This document shows, piece after piece, positions 31,381 to 40,542 of a DNA stretch of 64,000 nt. The stretch is from NCBI GenBank assembly GCA_033807775.1, contig CM066315.1, forward strand, positions 63,372,320 through 63,436,319. The letters are read 5' to 3'. The position numbers were made by a program, and so were the translations under genes. The notes beneath the pieces were generated by a model. It worked only from the letters and a program-made list of their open reading frames with translations. It was not told the origin of the DNA and made no database searches. Source of the DNA: Saussurea involucrata (taxonomy: Eukaryota; Streptophyta; Magnoliopsida; Asterales; Asteraceae). Numbering within the stretch: position 1 is the stretch's first letter; every line of letters starts with the position of its first letter.

Positions 31381-33975
31381 TCATGCTTCTGAAAAGAGTA
31401 TTGCCCATGAAGCATCTGAATCAGAGGAACGTTTGCTCGCAAACTCTGTCATAGCTTCAGTGGATAAGGTTGACAATCTTCCCATAAGTCTTGAGATTTC
31501 ATTTTGAAAGTACTCTTTATTAGTCTCAAAATCTTTTCTTTCTTTGATCAAAATGTTTTCTAAATCACATATTTTCTTTGTAAATATAACATTTTCAGAT
31601 TCAAAAGATTTTCTTTCGAACTTAAACCTCTCTCTTTCTTTCTCAATATTTTCTTTTTCAAGGAATAACATTTTCTGAAAATCAGAGACTTGTTTTGAGA
31701 GATTCAAACATCTAAGTTCAAGAGATTTTTTTTCTTCAAAGCTTTTTGTTGACGAAACAGAAACAACCTTTTCAGACTTATCGCTCTTGCTATTTATCAA
31801 AACAGTTAACATAACTTCCTTTTCAATATCAAAAGCAAGTTGATCATCATTTCTGATTTCCTCAATTTTGCTTTTAATATTCAACTCAAGATCAACAACC
31901 TTCTGTTCGAGTACCAAAGGAGGGTAATATGTTTTTCCTTCAAAAATGGGTTTTAATACAGTTTCCTTTGGTGGCTCAACAACATAGCTTTGAAAATAGT
32001 CATTAGACAAGGTTTGTTTCCAATTATAAACCAGTGCCTTCCTATTTTCATTTTCGTAGACAAAAGGAAGTTGCATTGTCACAGTTGTTTTTCTCTTAAT
32101 CTCTTCCTCGACTCCATGTTCTTCCTCATTAAGCCATTTGATTTTGTATTTAGGTTTCAAGGACGGAAGGGGAAGCCATTCAAACTTGTAAAGACATGGT
32201 GCCTTTTTCAAAGCATTTTCCAAGTAATGAGGATTGTCGTATCCCAATCCCCATTTCGAATTGTAATATCTGAAATTCTTTGGAGTGTTTAGGAAAATGG
32301 TTTGTTCAGATTGACCAAGTTTATACAGCTTCGCTTCTAGATCACTTACCTTTTCTGTCAATTCGTTGTTAATATCTTTATAAGATTGCAACAATTTTTC
32401 AAGCTCAATCTTCCTATCTTCAGAAACTTTTACTTTTTCTTCCATTTCATCCATTCTATTCCGGAAACAAGTTCGAGATTTTTCGATCTCAACTCGTTCC
32501 TCTTTCAACTCATCACTTAACTTGTTATGGTCAATAATTGCTTTTCTTTGAGATTCTATTATTTTATGCGTGTTTTTGAGTTTCTCATTTAAGTCATCAA
32601 ATTTTAGTTGGAAGACTTTAAACTGATTAGCATAGTGATTAACAGTGCAGGAATCTACCTCATTTGTCTCAGACGCCGCATCAGCCTCTGAATCCTCACC
32701 ATCCCTGCTCATCAAGCACATCTTTGCCATCGCAACTGTCTCCTCTTCTCTTTCATCATCAGTTTGGTCCAACCAGTACTCTTCCTCCACCAGCAGTGCT
32801 ATTCCAGACTCCTTTTGCTCTGCCAACATCGCTTTCTTCTTGTAGTAGTCGTAATTCCTTACTTTCGGTTTCCAGCACTCTTTGGAGAAATGGTCGGACT
32901 TCCCACAATTGTAGCACTTTTGCTCTTCATCCTTTCTATCACCAAACTTCTTCACCTCAAACCTTTTACCGTCTTCCTTGTGATCATCAAACTAATTCTT
33001 TGACTCAATCCGATTCTTGTGCTTAAAGTTTTTAGAACCAGATGAGTAACGTTGGTTGTTTGATCCAGGTGTTTTTACAAATCTGTACTGAAAGGCCTTA
33101 GAGAGAAGTATCATTGCATGCCTTAAGCTTTCCGTCTCATCCAAATCATCCTGATCTAACCCATAATCCTCTTGCTGAATACCCTTACCTTTTTCAGCAT
33201 ACTTTCTTGACATCAACGCTATCGGTTCACTCTCAAACTCATCCTCTTCTTTCTTCTCAGATATCTCTGCCTTCTTCTCCTTCTTCTCCTTTTTCATCAA
33301 CTTCTTCTTTTTCAGATCAGCATCATCCTCATCTTGTTTTAACGTTTCAAACATCTGCTGTAGCGGAAGAGAATCCATCTTAGAATTCTGTTTCATTCTA
33401 TGAGCATACTTCTTCCATTCGGGCTGAAGCACGTTCAAGAATTTCACATTCAGCTCGATGATGTCTTTCTTGATCTTGTACCTGCTGAGTTCATTTAAAA
33501 TGGCTGTGAAATGATCATATGCATCGTCTAGATTCTCACCATCTTTCTGCCTGAAATTCTCATAGTTGTTGATGACATTTGAAACTTTCATTTGAGTTTC
33601 CACTTCTGAACCTTGATACAACTTGATCAACTCATCAAACATTCCTTTCCCGGTATCACTTAAACTATCAACCTTTTGATAAATGTTATTGGTTATGGCT
33701 TGCATAACCAATGACCTAGCCGCTTTATCTGCTTTGTGTCTTATCAGCTCATTACCCGTATAATCTCTTGGATTAAGTGTTATAACACTTCCATCCGGTT
33801 CTGTTCGAAAAACAACAGGTTGTATCCCGATCATTAAAGAGTCATAAATTAGAGCACCGTTTTCTTGTCGTTCCACACAGTCAAGAAATCTATCTTTCCA
33901 TATTTTGAAATCTTTTGGGAATAGAACAGGCGGTTTATCTTTTGAACCTATGGTCAAAATATCTCTATTAGTCAT
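31381..33975 (-). pseudogene. gag of copia B, one internal stop
   Basis: ATG at 33975 (MTNRDILT) starts an 865-residue reading broken only by a TAG at 32992-32994. Copy A has CAG at that place. Residues 1-230 are UBN2-type gag; about 320-375 hold the CCHC knuckle CYNCGKSDHFSKECW; about 430-560 form a heptad-rich coiled coil; a second coiled coil lies near the end (KENIEKERERFKFERKSFES). Gag of this size is larger than in most copia lineages and supports Sirevirus affinity. It packages the RNA in virus-like particles. Confidence 0.9.
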
Positions 33976-34054
33976 TTTAGATTACTTGTCGATGATCTTT
34001 TAATATCGTTCTGATCTGATTAGGAAATAACAATTACACAATCTTTTATCTCAA

Positions 34055-34390
34055 CACACTGTCTTGTCGCAACCCAAACTTGTCGCAACCCAAACAAATG
34101 AAGTCGCAACACACTGATATCGCAACACACTGATATCGCAATCAAAGACTTGTCGCAATAAGAAATCTTGTCGCAATAGGAAAATCTTGTCGCAATAAGA
34201 AAATCTTGTCGCAATAGGAATATCTTGTCGCAATAAGAAAATTTAACCTTATCGCAACAGGAGGTTGCGATAAGTTACTGCTCAAACACTGAGGATTGCG
34301 ATAAAACTCTTGTCGCAAGTGACCCTTGCGATATGGTACTGTTCACACTTGCGATAATTATGAAACTTTGAGGGTTGCGATAGTTATGAA
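34055..34390. repeat. TTGTCGCAA/TATCGCAA repeat cluster in the 5' leader of copia B
   Basis: About twenty copies of the motif occur. Five near-identical 20-bp units (AATCTTGTCGCAATA(A/G)GAA) stand in tandem at about 34145-34240. Paired motifs that can form hairpins occur at 34248-34290. Confidence 0.9.
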
Positions 34391-34768
34391 GATTCAAGGT
34401 GTTCTTGAGACGAATCTTCAAAACAAATCGGATTTGGCTGAAATTTGGTACGCATGTTCGTGACACTATTCTGGGCAACTTTAATGCTTCGTGTTTTGTC
34501 CAAAAACCAACAGAAAGTGGTTTTTCGATGCAAAACAGAGTGCAGAAATACAAAAGTCCGAAAATGGGAAAATGCACAATCTGAGCTACAATCCTAGTGA
34601 TTTTGCGGAATAAAAACACTCAGGACAAGTCTACTAACAACCCTTGATCGATTCCAATCCATTAGAAGAACTCTAATAGCTAAAATCAACCAAAAGATGA
34701 AGAAATATGAAGAACACTCAAATTTTGCAAAAAACCTCACAATCCTAATCTGATCAATGTGATATACA

Positions 34769-34782
34769 AGCTCTGATACCAA
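34769..34782 (-). promoter_or_regulatory. Primer-binding site of copia B
   Basis: On the minus strand, TTGGTATCAGAGCT follows the 5' LTR, complementary to initiator tRNA-Met. Confidence 0.9.
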
Positions 34783-34783
34783 T

Positions 34784-35025
34784 TGTGATCCCAGAACAAG
34801 TAATCAATCTATCATAACATCAAAGGAAGCCATCTCTATATTCATTCAATGATCAAAAGCTCACAATATGGATTGGAATACAATACTTGTGTGTGTGGCT
34901 AGTGTGTGTAGAGAGAACGACCTAATTCCTAAAGAGGAAATAAACAAACTATATATACCTAAGATAAGTTTGACATAATGACACATTAAGTCCCTCTACT
35001 TGGTACAATCAATTAAGCACTAACA
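34784..35025 (-). repeat. 5' LTR of copia B
   Basis: The 242-bp LTR has TG...CA ends and is followed by the TSD copy CGGAC at 35026-35030. It differs from the 3' LTR at two positions. Confidence 0.95.
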
Positions 35026-35030
35026 CGGAC

Positions 35031-35445
35031 GACAATGGAAGTCGTCGATGCACTATCGACATCAAACATGGACGTCGTCCTTTAGTAAAAATGGTCGTTA
35101 TTACAATGTTTACAACGATAATCGTAAATATCGAATAGAGAATTTGTAGATCGTGTGTAGCTTCATGTTGGTTGATTTCTTGATGATCTTCTGATGTCCT
35201 TTTGGGTTTATATAAACGCTATTTTGTAACGGTCATTTTTAAGGTCTTTAATGGCAGCGACGGTCACATCATTAAATTGCCTTGAATTTTTGTCTTTGGT
35301 TACAATTGATCTTTGCTTTTATTGTCCACACCCTGCATTAAAACAGTAAAACATAATGTATGTCGTGATTAATTAATAATGTATGTTTGTCGTTAGTTCC
35401 TTGCTCGTATGTCGCTAGTTACTTACGACCGTCGACAACAATGCC
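35031..35445. other. Probable remainder of the Tat-like LTR and unassigned flank
   Basis: On the minus strand a TATATAA word (about 35205) and a TGTTTTAATGC terminus (35346) would complete the LTR begun at 21353, about 478 bp without copia B. From 35347 to 35445 I see nothing assignable. Confidence 0.35.
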
Positions 35446-35479
35446 CACTACAAAAATAACCAGTATCAGCGAGGGACAA
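35446..35479 (+). repeat. CACTA-type terminal inverted repeat
   Basis: CACTACAAAAATAACC starts here and leads into CAGCGAGGGA. A degenerate complement, TCCCTCGCTGATTTTT followed by AGTTATTTT, lies at 37459-37484 and may be the other end of a small non-autonomous element. Confidence 0.6.
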
Positions 35480-35744
35480 TGTAACACCCCGCTTACCACG
35501 ACACAATATTGTCCGCTTTGCCCCACTGGCTCACGGCTTTGTTCTTGGCGACCTGGCGAGGACTTCCCAGGGGGTCACCCATCCTGGTACTACTCCCACC
35601 CAAGCACGCTTAACCACAGAGTTCTCAAGGAACCCGCATGCTTGTGGCCCCAAAACGCGTTGTGTCTGGTAAGGCCAAGGTTTACTAATATACCCAGCAT
35701 CTCTCCTGTCCACGGCCGATGTGGGATATGCCTAAGGTGTTACA
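35480..35744 (-). repeat. Cassandra LTR with 5S-like sequence (minus copy, 3' LTR)
   Basis: The 265-bp LTR has TGTAACACC...GGTGTTACA ends. The complement of about 35557-35625 matches the 3' half of plant 5S rRNA, with GGTTAAGCGTGCTTGGG (box A region), GGATGGGTGACC and CTGGGAAGTCC (box C region). Cassandra LTRs are known to carry a 5S-derived pol III promoter. Confidence 0.93.
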
Positions 35745-35827
35745 CACACACCCCCTTAGGGACTCATCGTCCTCGATGAGGTTTGCCCCACCATCCCGAA
35801 CGGCACAGGAGTGGCTCTGATACCATT
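35745..35827 (-). other. Cassandra internal domain with PBS (minus copy)
   Basis: The domain is 83 bp with no coding capacity. On the minus strand it starts AATGGTATCAGAGCCAC (tRNA-Met PBS) and ends CCTAAGGGGGTGTG, a PPT. Confidence 0.92.
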
Positions 35828-36092
35828 TGTAACACCCCGCTTACCACGACACAATATTGTCCGCTTTGCCCCACTGGCTCACGGCTTTGTTCTTGGCGAC
35901 CTGGCGAGGACTTCCCAGGGGGTCACCCATCCTGGTACTACTCCCACCCAAGCACGCTTAACCACAGAGTTCCCAAGGAACCCGCATGCTTGTGGCCCCA
36001 AAACGCGTTGTGTCTGGTAAGGCCAAGGTTTACTAATATACCCAGCATCTCTCCTGTCCACGACCGATGTGGGATATGCCTAAGGTGTTACA
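35828..36092 (-). repeat. Cassandra LTR with 5S-like sequence (minus copy, 5' LTR)
   Basis: It differs from 35480-35744 at about two positions (a C for T near 35972 and an A for G near 36063). The 5S-like part lies at about 35905-35973. Confidence 0.93.
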
Positions 36093-36491
36093 CATAGGAT
36101 TGCATTAACTAATTTTTGTGTTTCCAATCCTTATATGGATTGTGTTTTGGAATTTTGGGAAATGTTTAGCACACACACAAGATGTCGAATTATGGTTTTG
36201 AAAGTGTATGAAACCTTTTTATAACGAGAGTTACAAACTTTGTTGGTGATGTGGTGGTGAGCCTTGTGAGGTTGCTGTAAGTCGATCGAGAAAGAGAGAG
36301 ATCGGAGTTGCGAAAGGGGTGCGGTGTGTGTGCGTGCAGGAATTTCGCCGGAGGGTTACCGCCGGCCGCCGCCACCGGCAACCACCACTGCCGGAGGTGG
36401 CAGTGGATGGTGCGTGGCCTGACCTGTTTCACCGTTGAACATTGTTTCCGCTGGTTTCTGATTACTTGAACAATATTTATGATTTTGCATG
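36093..36491. other. Unassigned 399-bp segment between the Cassandra copies
   Basis: The segment is unlike Cassandra or the CACTA flank. Its middle (36280-36420) is GC-rich and holds GCCGGCCGCCGCCACCGG, surrounded by AT-rich DNA. GAGAAAGAGAGAGATC lies at 36287. It looks like host gene 5' region rather than TE, but I find no convincing ORF. Confidence 0.5.
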
Positions 36492-36756
36492 TGTAACACC
36501 TTAGGCATATCCCACAACGGCCGTGGACAGGAGAGATGCTGGGTATATTAGTAAACCTTGGCCTTACCAGACACAACGCGTTTTGGGGCCACAAGCATGC
36601 GGGTTCCTTGGGAACTCTGTGGTTAAGCGTGCTTGGGTGGGAGTAGTACCAGGATGGGTGACCCCCTGGGAAGTCCTCGCCAGGTCGCCAAGAACAAAGC
36701 CGTGAGCCAGTGGGGCAAAGCGGACAATATTGTGTCGTGGTAAGCGGGGTGTTACA
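36492..36756 (+). repeat. Cassandra LTR with 5S-like sequence (plus copy, 5' LTR)
   Basis: The 265-bp LTR has the 5S-like region at about 36612-36680, including GTTAAGCGTGCTTGGG, AGTAGTACCAGGATGGG and CTGGGAAGTCCTCG. It differs from the minus copy at only a few positions. Confidence 0.93.
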
Positions 36757-36841
36757 AATGGTATCAGAGCCACTCCTGTGCCGTTCGGGATGGTGGGGGC
36801 AAACCTCATCGAGGACGATGAGTCCCTAAGGGGGGGGTGTG
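36757..36841 (+). other. Cassandra internal domain with PBS and PPT (plus copy)
   Basis: The 85-bp domain starts AATGGTATCAGAGCC (PBS) and ends TAAGGGGGGGTGTG (PPT). No coding capacity. Confidence 0.92.
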
Positions 36842-37117
36842 TGTAACACCTTAGGCATATCCCACATCGGCCGTGGACAGGAGAGATGTTGGGTATATTA
36901 GTAAACCTTGGCCTTACCAGACACAACGCGTTTTGGGGCCACAAGCATGCGGGTTCCTTGGGAACTCTGTGGTTAAGCGTGCTTAGGTGGGAGTAGTACC
37001 AGGATGGGTGACCTCCTGGGAAGTCCTTGCGAAGTCCTTGCCAGGTCGCCAAGAACAAAGCCGTGAGCCAGTGGGGCAAAGCGGACAATATTGTGTCGTG
37101 GTAAGCGGGGTGTTACA
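36842..37117 (+). repeat. Cassandra LTR with 5S-like sequence (plus copy, 3' LTR)
   Basis: It is 276 bp long because GAAGTCCTTGC is duplicated (about 37020-37041), which alters the sequence just after the box C region. Other differences from the 5' LTR include GACCTCCTGG for GACCCCCTGG. Confidence 0.92.
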
Positions 37118-37470
37118 GACAAATCCCTCGCTAAAGCTCTAATCCGTCGCTAATCCGTCGTTGATGGTAGGCGAGTCAAACAGACGTGGATGATGCTATC
37201 AGCGATGGATTAGCGAGGGATTATAATCAGCGACGGATTAGCGAGGGATTATAATCAGCGACGGATTAGCGAGGGATTATAATCAGCGACGGATTAGCGA
37301 GGGCCAGTACCAGCGACGGATTACCGATGGCCTGTATTAGCGACGGATTAGCGAGGGCACTTATTAGCGACGGATTAGCGAGGGAACTTATTAGCGAGGG
37401 CACTTATTAGCGACGGATTAGCGAGGGTTCCACTAACTTTCAACGACAGATTTCTGTCAGCAATCCCTCG
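37118..37470. repeat. Subterminal repeats, 28-bp unit with AGCGACGGATTAGCGAGGG
   Basis: Four to five head-to-tail 28-bp units (ATTATAATC + AGCGACGGATTAGCGAGGG) at about 37200-37310 are followed by degenerate 28-30-bp units to 37430. This is typical of the subterminal region of CACTA elements, the binding region for their TNPA-type protein. Confidence 0.8.
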
Positions 37471-37996
37471 CTGATTTTTAGTTATTTTAATAAAAAAAAA
37501 TGAAATTCTGTATTTCCTATATTTTATAATACGAAGCCTGACCGTAAATTGAAAATAACAAACCAAAATTGTCCAAAAAACTAAAAATAACCAAAATTAT
37601 AAAATTTAAAATACCAAATTCATACAATCTCAGATAATGTCCGAGAAGGTCACGATAACGTGACTTGTTCGGTCTCTAGCTCTTCCTTTCTCTTCATTCG
37701 GCCTCGGCCACGTAGCTATCCTCCCCGCTCCTTTGCCTCCAACGTTCGGTACCGCACACCTGTCCAAATACGTCCAACGTTCATAAAAAACTTGTCAATA
37801 TGTCCAAATACGTTCTAACATCCTATTGTAACACTTTTATATTTATAACACATAATTGTTTGGTCCTATAAGTCTTATAATGCAGTCTTTTAGGACATGA
37901 GAAATATTGGGCATCTTATAAAGCTCATTTTATTGTATGTGTAAACCGGCAGAAAGAAACTAAATGAGAAAATTATGGCAGTTGAATGATACATAC

Positions 37997-38243
37997 CATT
38001 TTGAATTTATCCATCGTCCCGGAGAGGATACCTCTTGATGAATCCATATCGTTGCCCTAATAAGGAAAACAAATACTACCATAAATTGACCGAAAAAAAT
38101 ACAAATATAAGACTTTACAAATGCAGAGCATCATACATACCATTCTATCCAGCATACGGTTATGACCCTCCCTTCTCTTTTCAAGCATATGATTATAACA
38201 AGTCGAGACCCTAGATCATTGAAAAGTTCAAATCACCAATAAC
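37997..38243 (-). pseudogene. BET1-like SNARE gene fragment (two exons)
   Basis: On the minus strand, exon 37997-38056 reads NDMDSSRGILSGTMDKFKM between an AG acceptor (TTATTAG) and a GTATGT donor. That is the C-terminal part of the plant BET11-type SNARE motif. The preceding exon ends HNRMLDRM before another GTATGT (38141); its 5' half (to about 38243) is degenerate and contains stops. BET1-like proteins act in ER-Golgi vesicle fusion. The membrane anchor exon and N-terminus are not recognisable, so it is a relic or a captured fragment. Confidence 0.6.
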
Positions 38244-39424
38244 CTGAAATAAGATTTCTCTCTTTTCCATGTTGGCAGCATGGATAGAGTTGACCTTATT
38301 TAAATGGAAATGTGTAAGGATGGACTGTTGCATCATTATTCTATCTAAAATATAAAATAAACGAAACACAAATAAGTAAATAGCATGTTAAACTCACTTT
38401 TGTTGCTAAGCCTCCGTATCATTCAAGCACTTGTTGAAATTTTCAGCCTCAAAGAATATAACGGTAATGTTTGAGATGAGAAAGAAATTCATCTGATCAA
38501 TTTTATCTTTTGGAAGCCATGGTTTTTTTTACTCTCACCCACTAACGACCTGCACAGAATTAAGTGTCAGATGGGATAGTTTAGCAGCCGCAAATCATCA
38601 TTCCAAGTATAGATGCCATAAGCAAGGGTTCATGTTTTTCAATTTTGCTTTTTTATTTTTTCATTTCCAACATGGTTTTATTGATAGTGAGTACATATAC
38701 ATGTGTCTTGTTTAGTTCTTTATACAGCATAGAAGAATACAAGAGCACGAAGCAAGCAAAGAAACATCATAAAACTCTTGTGTGTGTTTTTATAACAAAT
38801 TCCAGTTACATAAGCAAGTTTTCAAACAAGGTTGAAGGATGATCAAAGACCCAAGAAGATGTAATTTTTTTTGCCATTGGGTCAATGTCTAGCGGTACCA
38901 GGGTTACAAGTAGATCCCAATCTCCTTAAAGGTCAAGGGCTCAAACCTCACCAAAGGTGAGGAGTGTGTGTGAGTTTTGCAGTATATAAATAGTATATGC
39001 TTCCATTAGACATGTAAATTTTTTGAACGGATATGTAAAATAAAAAAAGAAACAAGTATAGAATATAGATAGGAATACTGCCAAAAAATAACCTGAACAA
39101 AAGCCCATTAAGGCCCAATAAAACCCTTTAAAAGACAATTGAATTGATTAAAGCCCATTAGAACAGATTAAAGCCCAATAGATGCTTTAAAGTCCAAAAT
39201 AACCGATTAAAGCCGATTAGAATTGATTAAAACCCAACAACACCCTGTATGACTTGTATGCAAAGTGTGTATTGCCTATATATATGTGGTGTATTGTGGT
39301 TCATATATCATTCATATATACACATACATGTATATATATAACACATATGTACATCATATATGCGATTTCCAAATATCACACATTAGCTATATATACATAT
39401 AACCCATATATATATGGGGAAACA
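38244..39424. other. AT-rich intergenic DNA
   Basis: No gene is recognised. 39085-39240 has degenerate repeats of GATTAAAGCCCA(T/A)TAGAA, and 39290-39420 is TATA/CATA-rich simple sequence. Short ORFs here have no family features. Confidence 0.6.
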
Positions 39425-39950
39425 AGAAAAAAACTCAATCCCTCGCTAATCCCTCACTAATTAGCGACGGATTACAGTAGTCCCTCGTTAATCCCTCACT
39501 AATTAGCGAGGGATTAGCGAGGGACTGAGTTTGTGATTAATCTCTCATTAATCCCTCGCTAATCCGTCGCTAATTAGTGAGGGATTAGCGAGGGATTAAT
39601 GAGATATTAATCACAAACCCAATCCCTCGCTAATCCGTCGCTAATTAGTGAGGGATTAATGAAAGATTAATCACAAACCCAATCCCTCGCTAATCCGTCG
39701 CTAATTAGTGAGAGATTAGCGAGGGATTGGGGTTGTGATTAATCTCTCATTAATCCCTCGCTAAATAGCGAGGGATTAGCGAGGGATTAATGAGAGATTA
39801 ATCCCAATCCCTCGCTAATCCGTTGCTAATTAGTAAGGGATTAGCGAGGGATTGGGGATTTGATTAATATATCAATAATCCCTCGCTAATCCCTCGCTAA
39901 TTAGTGAGGGATTAGCGAGGGATTGGGTTAGTGGTCAATCCCTCGTTAAA
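39425..39950. repeat. Array of ATCCCTCGCTAAT inverted and direct repeats
   Basis: About 35 copies of (T)CCCTCGCTAAT, TCCGTCGCTAATTAG or their complements occur on both strands. Palindromic blocks of about 120 bp recur with TTAATCACAAACCC borders. The words match 37118-37470. The start ACAAGAAAAAAACTCAATCC resembles an eroded CACTA terminus (CACTACAAGAAA). It may be the opposite subterminal region of the same element or a separate foldback element. Confidence 0.75.
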
Positions 39951-40465
39951 TAATAAATATTGAACCAAAGGAACGAAAATGTCTCCATGACATATCAATG
40001 ACGACAAGGTTTTTCTATGCCGCCATGACATATCAATGGCGATTATAATAATCTAAGGAAAAAAAAATAATTCACCAAAAACTATATTTTACTTCTTCTG
40101 GACCAGGCGGCCAGCTATACATTTTTTATAGGACATGTTTTCATTAGCCAAAACATTTTTTTTTTCATTTAGATAACAATTTAGGACTTGTTTACCGTAG
40201 AATTTGAGGAGATTTAGTTTTTCCACATCATTAACCTACATGGAAACTCGAGCTAATTAAGTATTGTAAACTTAATTTGACCATAATGTGATAGGATTAA
40301 TTGGTAAACCATTTGAATCACTAATTGAATATAGTATTCATTTCATATATTTTTATCCCTGCCCAATTGTTAAATACAATTCGATGTTTTATTTGACCTG
40401 CTACGTACTCATAGAAGCCTCCTGGGAGTTGCATTAATTTAAACATGAAGCATGTTAATTTAGGC
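39951..40465. other. Upstream flank of the P450 gene
   Basis: AT-rich with two CATGACATATCAATG words (39987 and 40025). No ORF or TE terminus recognised. Confidence 0.5.
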
Positions 40466-40473
40466 TATAAATA
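40466..40473 (+). promoter_or_regulatory. TATA box of the P450 gene
   Basis: TATAAATA lies 70 bp before the ATG at 40543. With the usual 30-bp spacing, transcription would start near 40500, giving a leader of about 40-45 bases that is rich in CAAACA words. Confidence 0.65.
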
Positions 40474-40542
40474 CACCCTATCGAAGTTCAACATTATTCA
40501 CAAACAACACACAACCCTATACCTCATCACAAAAGTACTCCA

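Larger units (their letters stand above)
21515..35025 (-). mobile_element. Complete Sirevirus-like Ty1/copia retrotransposon B
   Basis: The 13,511-bp element has two 242-bp LTRs with two differences, a TSD CGGAC on both sides (21510-21514 and 35026-35030), a PBS and a PPT. Gag, protease, integrase, RT and RNase H occur in copia order on the minus strand. A 1 kb spacer follows, then an accessory ORF of about 1,315 codons (25739-21792). Long gag with coiled coil and an extra 3' ORF fit the Sirevirus genus. Stops and frameshifts occur in gag, pol and ORF3, so it is defective although its LTRs look young. Confidence 0.95.
35480..37117. mobile_element. Composite of two inverted Cassandra TRIM elements with 399 bp between
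   Basis: A minus-strand Cassandra (35480-36092) and a plus-strand Cassandra (36492-37117) stand head to head around a non-Cassandra segment. GACAA lies directly outside the left one (35475-35479) and the right one (37118-37122). The inner flanks, CATAG and GCATG, do not match GACAA. The outer DNA joins into continuous CACTA subterminal sequence. The simplest reading is one insertion of the whole 1,638-bp unit. Confidence 0.75.

Noticed and set aside
36612..36680. A true 5S rRNA gene
   Set aside because: Only the promoter-containing 3' half matches and it sits between LTR termini; the 5' half of 5S rRNA is absent.
35531..36705. 60-134 residue ORFs on both strands of the Cassandra LTRs
   Set aside because: They recur only because the LTR recurs. 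The sequence is 5S-derived and noncoding in this TRIM family.
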